From an uncultured Helicobacteraceae bacterium (lineage in GTDB: Bacteria > Campylobacterota > Campylobacteria > Campylobacterales > Helicobacteraceae), in NCBI GenBank assembly GCA_910578285.1, contig CAJTQL010000003.1:73743-137742 (forward strand): a stretch of DNA of 64,000 nt. Direction: 5' to 3'. A program made the position numbers and the translations under genes. Each line of letters starts with the position of its first letter. The stretch's first letter is position 1. Under the pieces are notes generated by a model, which ran no database searches, had not been told where the DNA came from, and saw nothing but the letters and a program-made list of their open reading frames with translations. This document shows positions 24,519-33,676 of the stretch, one piece after another.

Positions 24519-24746
24519 TTAACGTTCTCCAAAAAAATGTTTGTGGCTTTTGCGCAATCCTTGTATGAGCGCAATCATCGCGTCTCTGTCGTATTCCAAA
24601 TCCTCATCTTGCGATTCGAGCGCCTTGAGATAGGCTTCTGTGGCTTCTTCAAGCGCTTGTTTGTGCACACCAGCAAAATAGAGAGCTGTTTGAATCAAAT
24701 CGATGATTTCAAGTGCAGATTCCTCTGAAAACTCTTCGTGTTGCAT
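24519..24746 (-). CDS. small acidic hypothetical protein
   Basis: 75 residues from ATG 24746, with AAAGGAGTCAAT directly upstream; a start 30 bp earlier has no such site. It is acidic and helical (EEFSEESALEIIDLIQTALYFAGVHKQALEEATEAYLKAL), with no Cys or membrane segment. Family not recognised. It lies 10 bp after the DHH gene and directly abuts purN, so it is part of that operon. Confidence 0.7.
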   Translation of the reverse strand: MQHEEFSEESALEIIDLIQTALYFAGVHKQALEEATEAYLKALESQDEDLEYDRDAMIALIQGLRKSHKHFFGER

Positions 24747-24756
24747 ATTGACTCCT

Positions 24757-25818
24757 TTATTCATCAATGTCTGCAATATACTTCGTTACGTTCTCTTTGA
24801 TTTCGCGATATAGAAAACTTTCTTTGAACGAATCGATTCTGCCTCCCGATGCGTTTTTGTGTCCCCCACCACGAAAATAAATACGTGCCATCTCGCTCAC
24901 ATCGCATTTGTCGTTTGAGCGCAAACTCACACTCCCGCGCATGCCAACATCGATGAAGAAATCAAAATCTTTGCAGCGGTGCAAGAATGCGTTGGCAAGC
25001 ACAGAGATATTCCCGATTCCATACGATAAGAATCCACGGTATCCATTGCAAAAAATCTCGCATTCTTTTTGCATTTTGCATAGCAATTCAACTTGTGCTT
25101 GTGAGCTAATATTATCGAGTGTATCGCTCTCCAAGCTGCCGCCTAGCAATTCTTTTTTGAGCCGATGAATAGCGTTATCAAGCGCAATATGCCCTTTTTC
25201 TTTTTGCAAAAATTCCTGCGCTTTGGTGAGCATATTCAGTTTGTATTCGCGGTGTGCAGAATCAAACATAAAGCGGTTGATTTCTCTTGTTTCAACAATC
25301 ATGCGCATGAGCACCTTGCCCATTTCAAAGCCACTTTCGTCCTCTTTCCAAAGGTCAATGGCGTTGATGACTTCAACAAGAGCGGGTAGCCATGTCTGTT
25401 GCTTGTAGATGTCTGGATAAGATTGATTGAAAAAATGATAGGTGATTTTTGTAGCGCATAAATCATTGTTGAGATGATACCATTTGTGCGCGTTTGCCGA
25501 ATCTTGCCCGCTTGCATGGTGGTCGAGGAGCTGCAAAGAAACGATTCTGCCCTCATTGTTGCGCAAATCGTTGATTTCTTCTTCGAGTGCAGCGCATTCT
25601 TCGAGCGTGAGATTCAAATCGCTAATCAGCAACATGGCTTCTTTATGTCCTGATTTATAGAAGTCATCGCACATTTCATAGAGTCGTGTCATCACCTCTT
25701 TACCATAATTTGCGTTGTAGAAATGCGTATTTGCAAAGACTTTGGGCGCTAAGAATCGCGTGATGAGCTGGCAGCCGTAGCCGTCAAGGTCTGTGTGAGA
25801 AAGGTGGTAGAGTTCCAT
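24757..25818 (-). CDS. DHH-family phosphoesterase
   Basis: 353 residues. N-terminal DHH domain with LSHTDLDGYGCQL (metal-binding DxD) and LQLLDHHASGQDS (the DHH motif), and a C-terminal DHHA1-like end with YFRGGGHKNASGGRID. Such enzymes hydrolyse short oligoribonucleotides or pAp (NrnA type), or other phosphodiesters; this member is longer in the middle than NrnA and the substrate is unknown. Heads the operon DHH-small ORF-purN-NFU-TPR-murE, divergent from rpmH. Confidence 0.85.
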   Translation of the reverse strand: MELYHLSHTDLDGYGCQLITRFLAPKVFANTHFYNANYGKEVMTRLYEMCDDFYKSGHKEAMLLISDLNLTLEECAALEEEINDLRNNEGRIVSLQLLDHHASGQDSANAHKWYHLNNDLCATKITYHFFNQSYPDIYKQQTWLPALVEVINAIDLWKEDESGFEMGKVLMRMIVETREINRFMFDSAHREYKLNMLTKAQEFLQKEKGHIALDNAIHRLKKELLGGSLESDTLDNISSQAQVELLCKMQKECEIFCNGYRGFLSYGIGNISVLANAFLHRCKDFDFFIDVGMRGSVSLRSNDKCDVSEMARIYFRGGGHKNASGGRIDSFKESFLYREIKENVTKYIADIDE

Positions 25819-25914
25819 TGTGTCTTTCCTTATTTCGATTTCATAATTTTAGCCAAAAATCTTTCAAAACCCAAAGTGTCTAGTTTATTGGGAGTTTTTT
25901 AAGCAACTTTGAGT

Positions 25915-25920
25915 TAGAAT
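25915..25920 (+). promoter_or_regulatory. -10 box for rpmH operon
   Basis: TAGAAT 25 bp before the rpmH ATG; the start site would be near 25927. Confidence 0.55.
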
Positions 25921-25945
25921 TGCGCTTTTGAATAAAGGAATATCT

Positions 25946-26080
25946 ATGAAGCGAACCTATCAACCCCATAACACTCCACGTAAGCGAACGCATGGCTTTC
26001 GGGCACGCATGAAAACAAAAACAGGGCGAAAGATTATCAATGCGCGGCGAGCAAAAGGGCGCAATCGGCTTGCAGTCTAA
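25946..26080 (+). CDS. rpmH: 50S ribosomal protein L34
   Basis: 44 codons read directly: MKRTYQPHNTPRKRTHGFRA at the start and ARRAKGRNRLAV at the end, a full-length match to bacterial L34. The ATG follows AATAAAGGAATATCT. It is a small basic protein of the 50S subunit and heads the conserved rpmH-rnpA-yidD-yidC-jag-mnmE block usually found near the origin of replication. I saw no dnaA gene or DnaA-box cluster here. Confidence 0.97.
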   Translation: MKRTYQPHNTPRKRTHGFRARMKTKTGRKIINARRAKGRNRLAV

Positions 26081-26441
26081 GCTGATTACCCTCAAAGAGA
26101 GCAAGGAATTTGACGCAATCTACAAGCATGGCAGCAAATGGCATGGCAAATTGCTTGTGTTGTTTTTTGTCAAGCAATCTCGAGCGCGCGTGGGTTTCAC
26201 GGTCTCTAAGAGAGTCGGCTGTGCGGTTGTGCGCAACAAAATTCGCAGGCAATTGCGTGAGATTTATCGCAGCAATCGAGGCTCGCTCCAAACAGGAGAA
26301 TTAGTTGTTGTGGCAAAGATTAGTGCAGCGCAGAGTCATTTTGTGCAGCTCCATAAGGAATTTGTCGATGCGATCCATTATTTGGGGATTTGCAAGCCAA
26401 AAGATTTGCCACGATTCCACAACGCGAAGGCGCGACAATGA
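26040..26441 (+). CDS. rnpA: ribonuclease P protein component
   Basis: Up to 133 residues. The RNase P protein signature is clear: RARVGFTVSKRVGCAVVRNKIRRQLREIYR, with the basic helix that binds tRNA precursor leader and M1 RNA. ATG 26040 lies 41 bp inside rpmH; a TTG at 26070 inside the last rpmH codons is an alternative that would give a more typical N-terminus. The end overlaps yidD as ATGA. The C-terminal tail (KPKDLPRFHNAKARQ) is slightly longer than usual. Confidence 0.93.
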   Translation: MRGEQKGAIGLQSKLITLKESKEFDAIYKHGSKWHGKLLVLFFVKQSRARVGFTVSKRVGCAVVRNKIRRQLREIYRSNRGSLQTGELVVVAKISAAQSHFVQLHKEFVDAIHYLGICKPKDLPRFHNAKARQ

Positions 26442-26869
26442 ATATATTGGCTAGCCGAATCTATCGTTTCTTGCGCTGTTTGTTTGTCCGCGTGTCTGCA
26501 TCTTGTAGAATCGGTGTTTGTGCCTTGTTGCGTGCTTATCAACTCTTTATATCGCCCATGTTTTTTGGCGCAAGCTGCCGCTATTATCCGAGCTGTTCGC
26601 AGTATGCGCTGTGGCTTTTTAGCGCAAATGTCTCGATGATGTTTGCATTTGTTTGTGTGCTTGCGCGTCTTGTGCGTTGCAATCCATTTTGTGCAGGTGG
26701 AATCGACTATCCCATTGTGTGGTATAGCCAGCGCACACTTCTGCCAAAGCCATGTTGCGTCCGTAAGTCCATTGTTGTGCATTTTTGGCTTGTTCCGCGC
26801 AAACCATTTTTGGGCTTGCATAGTTTTTATCTCATCAAATCTCAATATGAAGGAAAACTCTGTGTTTGA
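26438..26869 (+). CDS. yidD: membrane protein insertion efficiency factor YidD
   Basis: 143 residues from ATG 26438, overlapping the rnpA stop as ATGA. The YidD core is RAYQLFISPMFFGASCRYYPSCSQYALWLF (about 31-60) followed by RLVRCNPFCAGGIDYP, with the conserved Cys residues. YidD sits at the inner membrane near YidC and assists insertion. The C-terminal 40 residues (PCCVRKSIVVHFWLVPRKPFLGLHSFYLIK) exceed the usual 70-90 residue length; similar tails are known in Helicobacter relatives. The last 23 bp overlap yidC. Confidence 0.9.
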   Translation: MNILASRIYRFLRCLFVRVSASCRIGVCALLRAYQLFISPMFFGASCRYYPSCSQYALWLFSANVSMMFAFVCVLARLVRCNPFCAGGIDYPIVWYSQRTLLPKPCCVRKSIVVHFWLVPRKPFLGLHSFYLIKSQYEGKLCV

Positions 26870-28520
26870 TAAAATCAATCAACTTAGCCCACAAACACGA
26901 ATGATGCTCGCTGTGGTTGTGTGTGTGCTTTTTTTTATTCCTTATAGCTATTATGTCGCGCCACCTGTTGCAGCGACAAATGCCACAAAACCAAACATTC
27001 AAGACCAAAGCGAAAGCATTGCACCAACACCAAGCACAGAAATTTCGGTTGCAACCCAAGCAGCCGTTCCTCGTATGGAAGATGTAGAGAGTAGCGAGAT
27101 TCTTTTTGAAGTGTGCTCGCCTCATTTTCATCTCATCTTTGACAAACAAGGACAAATGGCGCAAGCAACACTGCTTGGCAATCGCTATGGCGAAAAGGGC
27201 AAGGTTGCGTTGTTGAATGCGAGCGATTTGCGTCCGCTTGAGTTGCGCTTTTCCAATAAAGACTTGATGCAACATGCCGCACACAATCCCTATCGCGTTC
27301 TTTCAGCGCAAACGCATATTGAGCTGACCGATTCTCCGCAAGAAGTGTTGATTGAGCAGAATCTTGATGCTGATAATTCTTTTGCTGTGCGCAAAAAATT
27401 TCTATTCTATCCTGATGGGCATTATGAGCTCGAAGTTTTTGGACAAAAATCAGGCGAAGCAGCGGATTTGGGTGCATTTTTTGTGAGTGTAGGTGCGCGC
27501 CCTGTTGCCGACAATGATTCGTTTGTATTTAAGGGTGCAATGGTACGTAAAAATGACGGCAAAATTGAAACTTTTGAAGATGGCGATGTTACGTCTGAAG
27601 TCAAGATTGACGCGGCAACATTCCTTGCTGCTGTTGATAGATACTATGCCAATGTGCTCTATGTGAACGAAGGGCAGAGTTTTCCTGCTGCTGTGGTTGT
27701 TGGTAGAGACAATAACCCCGCGATGTTTGCTTCGTTTAGCAACCATGCGCAGATTTTTGGCTATGTCGGAGCAAAAGATTTGCAACACCTCAAACACATT
27801 GATCCCATATTAGGCGATGTGGTTGAATATGGCATCATCACCTTTTTTGCGAAACCTCTTTTTTCATTGCTTGAGTGGTTGCAAGAATCTTGTGGCAACT
27901 GGGGGTGGGCGATTGTCTTGCTCACGCTCATTGTGCGCATTGTGCTCTTTCCGCTGACCTATAAGGGCATGGTTTCGATGCAAAAATTCAAAGACATTGC
28001 GCCCAAGATGAAAGAGATTCAACAAAAATACAAAGACGACCCGCAGAAATTGCAAACACACATGATGGAACTCTACCGCAAACATGGAGCCAATCCGCTT
28101 GGTGGCTGCTTGCCGCTGTTGCTCCAAATGCCTATCTTCTTCGCGATTTATCGCGTGCTCTACAACGCCATCGAGCTCAAGGGCGCTGCGTGGATTAGTA
28201 TCACGTTCGGTGATTTTACTTTATGGGGGATTACCGATTTGTCCGTTATGGACCCCTATTTCGTGCTGCCCGTGCTCATGGGCGTGTCGATGTTTGTGCA
28301 GCAACACATCACTCCCACGAGTTTCACAGACCCCATGCAAGAAAAAGTCTTTAAATACCTGCCCGTGATTTTTACGATTTTCTTTATTACTTTCCCATCG
28401 GGGCTTGTGCTGTATTGGTTTGTGAGCAATCTCTTTTCGATTGCCCAACAATACACAATCAATAAGATTATGGAATCACGCAAGCAGGTTTTGAAAGGAG
28501 AACATGATGATAAAAATTGA
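26847..28520 (+). CDS. yidC: membrane protein insertase YidC
   Basis: 557 residues from ATG 26847 (MKENSVFDKINQLSPQTRMMLAVVVCVLFFIPYSYYV), inside the end of yidD. TM1 is at about 18-36, then a periplasmic beta-domain (about 75-330) of the Gram-negative type, then the conserved core: WGWAIVLLTLIVRIVLFPLTYKGMVSMQKFKDIAPKMKEIQQKYKDD with the hydrophilic-groove Arg, GGCLPLLLQMPIFFAIYRVL, and the final helices (FITFPSGLVLYWFVSNLFSIAQQ). It inserts membrane proteins alone or with Sec. Confidence 0.96.
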   Translation: MKENSVFDKINQLSPQTRMMLAVVVCVLFFIPYSYYVAPPVAATNATKPNIQDQSESIAPTPSTEISVATQAAVPRMEDVESSEILFEVCSPHFHLIFDKQGQMAQATLLGNRYGEKGKVALLNASDLRPLELRFSNKDLMQHAAHNPYRVLSAQTHIELTDSPQEVLIEQNLDADNSFAVRKKFLFYPDGHYELEVFGQKSGEAADLGAFFVSVGARPVADNDSFVFKGAMVRKNDGKIETFEDGDVTSEVKIDAATFLAAVDRYYANVLYVNEGQSFPAAVVVGRDNNPAMFASFSNHAQIFGYVGAKDLQHLKHIDPILGDVVEYGIITFFAKPLFSLLEWLQESCGNWGWAIVLLTLIVRIVLFPLTYKGMVSMQKFKDIAPKMKEIQQKYKDDPQKLQTHMMELYRKHGANPLGGCLPLLLQMPIFFAIYRVLYNAIELKGAAWISITFGDFTLWGITDLSVMDPYFVLPVLMGVSMFVQQHITPTSFTDPMQEKVFKYLPVIFTIFFITFPSGLVLYWFVSNLFSIAQQYTINKIMESRKQVLKGEHDDKN

Positions 28521-29658
28521 AGCACCAAGTATGAATGAAGCATTGATTAAAGCATCAGAGGCATTAGGGGTTTCTGTTACAGAAATCGAATATGAGACTA
28601 TCCAAGAACCTTCCAAGGGTTTTTTGGGCTTTTGCAAAAAGCCCGCAATTATTGTTGCGAACACCAAACAAAAACCGACAATTCCTGTCGTTATGCCTGT
28701 TGCAACCGCTCCTGCTGCCGCAACAACATTTGAACCGCCAAAGCGACCCAAAGTTAAGATTGTCTCAAAAGCACGAGATAGAGCGATTCAAGAAGTTGCC
28801 GAAGTCAAGACAAATGTGGAGTATAACTTCTCTCGTTCCGAAGATGCAATCTATGAGAATTTTTTTCATGAAGATACTGACAATACGACACAGCCCTTTA
28901 AACCGCACAAAGCCCCCGAAGCGAGCTGTGCTCCCGAACCAAAAAAACCTGATGAGCAGAAACCAGAAATCCAGCCAGAAACTAAGGAAGCAATGCCCCA
29001 ACAGAAGGCTGCGCCAGAGCCAAAAACTATGCCGTTCGTGCAAGATTTTGCACCCAAAGCGCAGCCCATCGAATCAAAACTTGCCGAATCAAAACCCAAG
29101 AAACCTTTCAATCCACTCCCTATCGCCGAATTCGAGGAATACAAAGAAATAGAAGAGAGCAAAGAAAATCAAGAGAACAACAAACGTTCTCCGAGCGAAA
29201 TTGCAGGCATTGCCCTGCAAGTGCAAAAAGAACTCAATGAGCTTTTTGCGCTGATGCCATTCAATATTAACTCTATCAAGGTGAGTGTTTTTGATGACCA
29301 CACACTTTTTGTCGAGTTCCATGGTGAAGATGCTGCACTGCTCATTGGTAGAGAGGGCTATCGCTATAAGGCGCTTTCCTATATGCTATTCCATTGGATT
29401 AATATGCGTTACAGATTGATGGTTCGGCTTGAGATTGCTGAATTTTTGCATAATCAAGAATTGATGATTGCGCATTATCTCGCACCTATCATCGAATCGA
29501 TTCGAACAACTGGCAGGGGGCAAACTCGCCCACTTGATGGTGTTTTGGCTTATATCGCCCTGCGTCAGCTCCGCGAGACATTTCCTGACAAATATGTCTC
29601 GTTTCGCAAAACTCCTGATGGTGGAAAATATGTGATTGTCAATGAGTTCTATCACTGA
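28504..29658 (+). CDS. jag: Jag/KhpB-type RNA-binding protein
   Basis: 384 residues. Jag-N domain at 1-50 (IKIEAPSMNEALIKASEALGVSVTEIEYETIQEPSKGFLGF), a long Pro/Lys/Glu-rich linker (about 60-220), a type II KH domain (VEFHGEDAALLIGREGYRYKALSYMLFHWIN with the GREG loop) and a C-terminal R3H-like region (GQTRPLDGVLAYIALRQLRETFPDKYVSFRKTPDGGKYVIV). The linker is much longer than in Bacillus (208 aa total). It starts inside the yidC end behind AAAGGAG and overlaps mnmE. Confidence 0.9.
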   Translation: MMIKIEAPSMNEALIKASEALGVSVTEIEYETIQEPSKGFLGFCKKPAIIVANTKQKPTIPVVMPVATAPAAATTFEPPKRPKVKIVSKARDRAIQEVAEVKTNVEYNFSRSEDAIYENFFHEDTDNTTQPFKPHKAPEASCAPEPKKPDEQKPEIQPETKEAMPQQKAAPEPKTMPFVQDFAPKAQPIESKLAESKPKKPFNPLPIAEFEEYKEIEESKENQENNKRSPSEIAGIALQVQKELNELFALMPFNINSIKVSVFDDHTLFVEFHGEDAALLIGREGYRYKALSYMLFHWINMRYRLMVRLEIAEFLHNQELMIAHYLAPIIESIRTTGRGQTRPLDGVLAYIALRQLRETFPDKYVSFRKTPDGGKYVIVNEFYH

Positions 29659-30994
29659 TACGATTGCCGCAATCGCCACTCCTTTGGGCTCTGGTGCGCT
29701 TGCTGTGGTGAAGATGAGCGGCACAGATTGCTTGCAAGTCGCTTGTGCATTGTTGCAGATTCCTCTGCATGCGTTGCAACCCCGCTATGCAAGTTTGCGT
29801 CCTTTGTATGACCACAATGGCACAATTCTTGATGAGGTGATTGTGCTCTATTTTCAAGCGCCGCATAGCTATACAGGTGAAGATGTGATAGAGTTTCAAT
29901 GTCATGGTGGCAGCTTTATTGCCAATATGATTTTGGATTCGGTATTGCAATTTGCGTGCGTGCGGCTCGCGCGCCCGGGCGAATTTAGTTTGCGTGCTGT
30001 CATCGCTGGGAAAATGGACATGACCCAAGCTGAAGCCATTGCCAAACTCATTAGCGTCAAAGATGCGACAAGCCAACATTTGCTTGTACGCCAACTGCGC
30101 GGGAGTTTGAGTGAGTTTGTCGCACGTGAACGCCATGTCTTGCTCGAATTTCTCGCAACAAGCGAGGTGAGCATTGACTATGCTGAAGAAGATTTGCCGC
30201 ACAATCTTTTGCAATCCATCAGCAAAAGAATCCATGAGCGCATTGCACAATTTGAGCGCTTGCTTGATGTTTCACGAAGTTATGAGCGCTTTTCTAATGG
30301 ATTCCATATTGCGCTTTTGGGCAAGCCTAACACAGGCAAAAGTTCGCTACTCAATGCCTTGCTTTTGCGGGAACGAGCAATTGTGAGCGATATTGCGGGC
30401 ACAACGCGCGATACGATTGAGGAATCATGCATGATTGCACAGCATCAACTGCGGATTATCGACACAGCAGGTGTGCGCGAGAGTACCGATTCTGTCGAGC
30501 AGCAAGGGATTATTCGAAGTTTGGCAAGCTGCGAGCAAAGCGATATTGTGCTTGCTGTGTTTGACGCTTCTTCCCCGCTGACGCAAGAGGATGAAGCGAT
30601 TATCAATCGACTCCCCACATTTGCACATGTGCTTGTTGTGTTGAACCAAGTTGATAAAGGAATCGCGATTGATACATCACGTTTTTTGCAATGGGAATGT
30701 GTCGAGGTGAGCGCCAAGAATGGACAGATTGCCCCTTTGTTGCATGCCTTGCGTCAAAAGCTTGAATCCAAGCCTGCCGAAGACATCATCTTGAGTTCAA
30801 AGAGACAGATTCAAGCCTTTGTGAGTGTCATTGATTGTCTGCGTCAATCGTTGCAGCCCCTTTCTTCTGGTGAGCTCGAGCTGTTTTCATTTTGGATAAA
30901 AGAGGCACTTAATGCGCTGAATGCTATCACATCGCCCCATCATACCGAGGAGCTTTTGGATATGATTTTTGGGCAATTTTGTCTAGGGAAGTAG
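29642..30994 (+). CDS. mnmE: tRNA modification GTPase MnmE
   Basis: 450 residues from ATG 29642 (MSSITDTIAAIATPLGSGAL), overlapping jag by 17 bp. N-terminal tetrahydrofolate-binding domain (1-115), helical domain, and an inserted G domain: LLGKPNTGKSSLLNALL, DIAGTTRDTIEE, IDTAGVRE and LNQVDK. The C-terminal FCLGK supplies the Cys found in MnmE. With MnmG it adds carboxymethylaminomethyl to wobble uridines of tRNAs; mnmG is not in this window. End of the rpmH block, one base from the convergent next gene. Confidence 0.96.
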   Translation: MSSITDTIAAIATPLGSGALAVVKMSGTDCLQVACALLQIPLHALQPRYASLRPLYDHNGTILDEVIVLYFQAPHSYTGEDVIEFQCHGGSFIANMILDSVLQFACVRLARPGEFSLRAVIAGKMDMTQAEAIAKLISVKDATSQHLLVRQLRGSLSEFVARERHVLLEFLATSEVSIDYAEEDLPHNLLQSISKRIHERIAQFERLLDVSRSYERFSNGFHIALLGKPNTGKSSLLNALLLRERAIVSDIAGTTRDTIEESCMIAQHQLRIIDTAGVRESTDSVEQQGIIRSLASCEQSDIVLAVFDASSPLTQEDEAIINRLPTFAHVLVVLNQVDKGIAIDTSRFLQWECVEVSAKNGQIAPLLHALRQKLESKPAEDIILSSKRQIQAFVSVIDCLRQSLQPLSSGELELFSFWIKEALNALNAITSPHHTEELLDMIFGQFCLGK

Positions 30995-30995
30995 C

Positions 30996-31346
30996 CTAGT
31001 AGGCACGTTTACGACATTTCCATTCAATTTTTTGCGCAGTAGGCGGTGGCATATTCTGTGTTTGGCTTGTCGCAGGAGTGGGGGCAAAGCCGCTATGGAG
31101 CAAATCGACCTCGACAATCTGCCCAACCTCGAGGTCTGCGAACGTCCCGCTTGTATCCCACAACCCAAACCAACCGCAATCATCACCCTTTAGTCGCGTG
31201 TAGGGCAACACTTGAATCGTCATTGTTGCGCCCCAGCCTCCAATTGTGATTGTCTTTTGCGCGTCATCAATGGAGAGAATCTGCCCCGTAATATCCCAAT
31301 CTGCATGCACCATTGCCATAAACAACAAAAAGTACCATTTTTTCAT
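30996..31346 (-). CDS. small secreted OB-like protein
   Basis: 116 residues: a signal peptide (MKKWYFLLFMAMVHA), then short beta-strands in an order like single OB-fold repeats (DITGQILSIDDAQKTITIGGWGATMTIQVLPYTRLKG and GTFADLEVGQIVEVDLL), resembling DUF5666-type periplasmic domains. The C-terminus is Pro/Thr-rich and ends in WKCRKRAY. Function unknown. Convergent with mnmE and 9 bp after the MCP gene, with which it may be transcribed. Confidence 0.65.
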   Translation of the reverse strand: MKKWYFLLFMAMVHADWDITGQILSIDDAQKTITIGGWGATMTIQVLPYTRLKGDDCGWFGLWDTSGTFADLEVGQIVEVDLLHSGFAPTPATSQTQNMPPPTAQKIEWKCRKRAY

Positions 31347-31355
31347 CGCAATTCC

Positions 31356-33113
31356 TTAGAATTTCTTTTTATTCGCTTCATCAAGAATCATTGCCGCTGT
31401 CTTTTGGACATTTTCTGCAATTTTAGCAGAATTATGGGCAATCGAAAGGTTTTGCTGTGTGATGTTTTCGATTGCGCTAATGGAATCATTGATGTTTTCA
31501 ATGCCAATCGTTTGTTCGTTGAGTGATGTTGCCATTTCGTTGATTCCTTGAATCAATATATTCGTGTTTGCCTCAATTTCGCTAAGGCTTTTTGTCGTGC
31601 GCTCGGCAAGATTGCGCACCTCGTCTGCCACAACGGCAAATCCGCGCCCATGTTCGCCTGCGCGCGCGGCTTCAATCGTAGCATTGAGCGCGAGCAGATT
31701 TGTCTGGTCGGCGATGTCGCGAATGATTCCAATAACACTTTTGACATCTTCACCTTGCGTTGCGATTTCTGATGTTTTTGCGCTAATGTTTTGAATTGCT
31801 GCTGTCATCTGTAGAATCGCTTGGGCAATCTGTGTGATCTTGTCTGCTTGGTCATTTGCGCTCATGTTGAGGCTCTGCACTACCTCACCGAGTTCTTTGC
31901 TATCATCGTTGAGCAGATTTGCAGAATCAAGTGAATTGCGCAACATCTTGCGAATCTCAAGCCCCAATGCGTTTGTCGCCAATTCAATTTTGCCATGTGC
32001 ATTTTCGATTTTTTGCGTGAAGTCGGAATTTTCATAGGCACTAAAGAGTTCATGCAAGGCGTTGATGTCTGCGCCAATACTTTGTTCGACAGAATCGAGC
32101 ATTGCGTTGAATATGTCTTTGAGTTCGCCTAGCCGTGGGTTTTGTGGTGTATTTGTGATTCGATGTGTGAGATTGCCATGCGTGATGCCTGTTACAATCT
32201 TTGCGGTTTCTTTAATGACGACTGCATCAAGCTCGAGCCCCTTGCCCGTTTTGTCGATGTTTTCATTGATTGTCTCTGCGAGAACGCCAAATTCATCTTT
32301 TGTGTTAATTTTGATTTTTTCGATTGTTTGCGTTTCGTTATTGAGATAGGCAAAGAACGAGAGTAGCCCATCTTTGATGGCGCGCATGCTCGAGACCATG
32401 TTGAGATAGAACAAGAGGCTTAGGGGCGTGAATATGACAGCGAACACGGCGAGGGCGATGAGGATAGCGTGAATGTTTGTCTCATTGATAAGCCCGCTGA
32501 TGTCTTGTGATGCCATTTCTGCCTGTGCGCTAAGGTTGTCGATATAGACGCCTGTCGAAATCCAGATTCCATCTGTATTGGGGATAAAGCAGGCATACGC
32601 GAGTTTATCAGCAAGCTTGTTGCTGCCATCGGGTTGAGGTTTGGTGAAGACAAAGTAGACAAAGCCCCCATTATTTTGTGCGGCTTTGTGCAAATCGCGC
32701 ACATAATAGACACCATTTGCATCTGCTGTTTGCCCCAAATCTTTGCCGATGAGGTCTTTGCGTGTGGGGTGGGCAACGGGGACATGGAGTTTGTAGGCAA
32801 AGTAGTAGCCCGATTTATCGTCTTCAAAGCGAAATTTTTCGATTGCTTGGGCAATGATAGCAATTTTTTGCTCTTCGTTTTGCACATCGACAAGCAAGTC
32901 GCCTATGGCATTTGCAATAGAATCGGTAGAAAGTTTGAGTTTATCCTTAACAGCTATTTCTAGGGATTCATAAGTTTTTATATGGAGTTGTTCTGTGAGA
33001 TGGAGACTGCTGATGTATAAAATCACAATCAATACCGCGAAAGACACGATTGTACCACTGATAAAAAAGAGAATTTTGAATTTGAGTGATAGATCTTGAT
33101 AGCGAAGTCTCAT
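31356..33113 (-). CDS. methyl-accepting chemotaxis protein with Cache-type sensor
   Basis: 585 residues from ATG 33113, preceded by GGAAGGATTTAATA. TM1 at about 10-38, a periplasmic sCache_2-like sensor (about 50-195, with YYFAYKLHVPVAHPTRKDLIGKDLGQTADANG and GIWISTGVYIDNL), TM2 at about 215-240, a HAMP region plus a second helical stretch, then the cytoplasmic signalling hairpin with tip IRDIADQTNLLALNATIEAARAGEHGRGFAVVADEVRNLAERT. sCache sensors often bind short carboxylates, which would fit a cell using lactate and dicarboxylates, but the ligand is not shown. No C-terminal CheR pentapeptide. Confidence 0.93.
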   Translation of the reverse strand: MRLRYQDLSLKFKILFFISGTIVSFAVLIVILYISSLHLTEQLHIKTYESLEIAVKDKLKLSTDSIANAIGDLLVDVQNEEQKIAIIAQAIEKFRFEDDKSGYYFAYKLHVPVAHPTRKDLIGKDLGQTADANGVYYVRDLHKAAQNNGGFVYFVFTKPQPDGSNKLADKLAYACFIPNTDGIWISTGVYIDNLSAQAEMASQDISGLINETNIHAILIALAVFAVIFTPLSLLFYLNMVSSMRAIKDGLLSFFAYLNNETQTIEKIKINTKDEFGVLAETINENIDKTGKGLELDAVVIKETAKIVTGITHGNLTHRITNTPQNPRLGELKDIFNAMLDSVEQSIGADINALHELFSAYENSDFTQKIENAHGKIELATNALGLEIRKMLRNSLDSANLLNDDSKELGEVVQSLNMSANDQADKITQIAQAILQMTAAIQNISAKTSEIATQGEDVKSVIGIIRDIADQTNLLALNATIEAARAGEHGRGFAVVADEVRNLAERTTKSLSEIEANTNILIQGINEMATSLNEQTIGIENINDSISAIENITQQNLSIAHNSAKIAENVQKTAAMILDEANKKKF

Positions 33114-33163
33114 TATTAAATCCTTCCTCAAGGAAACTGGGGTATATTGTAGTGTACAAAGGC

Positions 33164-33664
33164 TTAAAATTTCACATTTTCAAGCACAATCCGAACCTTG
33201 CGCATAGAATCTTCAAAGACCATTTTATGGGCGCTGCGTGTGTAGACAATCATGCTGTCTTTGCGCGCGATTTTTTGCACAACGCTGCGTTCTAGGATTG
33301 TGAGATTCTCGCCACCATAAATATCCCGAAGCAATAGAATGTCTTCAAGAAGGCTGCTGGGCGCAAACTCTCCAAAGAGATGTTGGATAAAGAGATGTTT
33401 AGGATAGCATTCAGGCGTACAAATCTGATAATCATCAATGCTGATTTTGTAGAGTGGCTTGCCAAGCGCATAAATTTCGAGCACGACAGAATCAACGTTG
33501 TGTCGTACAAATCCCATGTCGTTGTAGCGCAATTGTGGGCTTAGGAACAGAATCTGATAGGGGGTGGTTGTCGGAACAAATTCGGGCTGTGGCAGGCGCG
33601 CACAACCCGACAATAAAAGCAGCCCTGCAAGGAGGAGCTGCCATAGCGCATTGAGCGTTTTCAC
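33164..33664 (-). CDS. outer-membrane-type lipoprotein, unknown
   Basis: About 166 residues. An N-terminal hydrophobic run ends in LLLLSGC, a lipobox, so the mature protein starts at a lipidated Cys. The rest is not recognised; it contains SIDDYQICTPECYPKHLF with a CxxxC pair. The start is uncertain: GTG 33664 or TTG 33670, both 7-13 bp after the FlgP-like gene. The pairing with an LPP20-family protein suggests a flagellar or outer-membrane ring component (compare flgP-flgQ of Campylobacter), but it is far shorter than FlgQ. Confidence 0.65.
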   Translation of the reverse strand: MKTLNALWQLLLAGLLLLSGCARLPQPEFVPTTTPYQILFLSPQLRYNDMGFVRHNVDSVVLEIYALGKPLYKISIDDYQICTPECYPKHLFIQHLFGEFAPSSLLEDILLLRDIYGGENLTILERSVVQKIARKDSMIVYTRSAHKMVFEDSMRKVRIVLENVKF

Positions 33665-33676
33665 GAACAATGCTTT

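Noticed and set aside
25819..25945. Replication origin near rpmH
   Set aside because: The gap is short, without a cluster of DnaA boxes or A/T-rich unwinding repeats, and dnaA is not adjacent.
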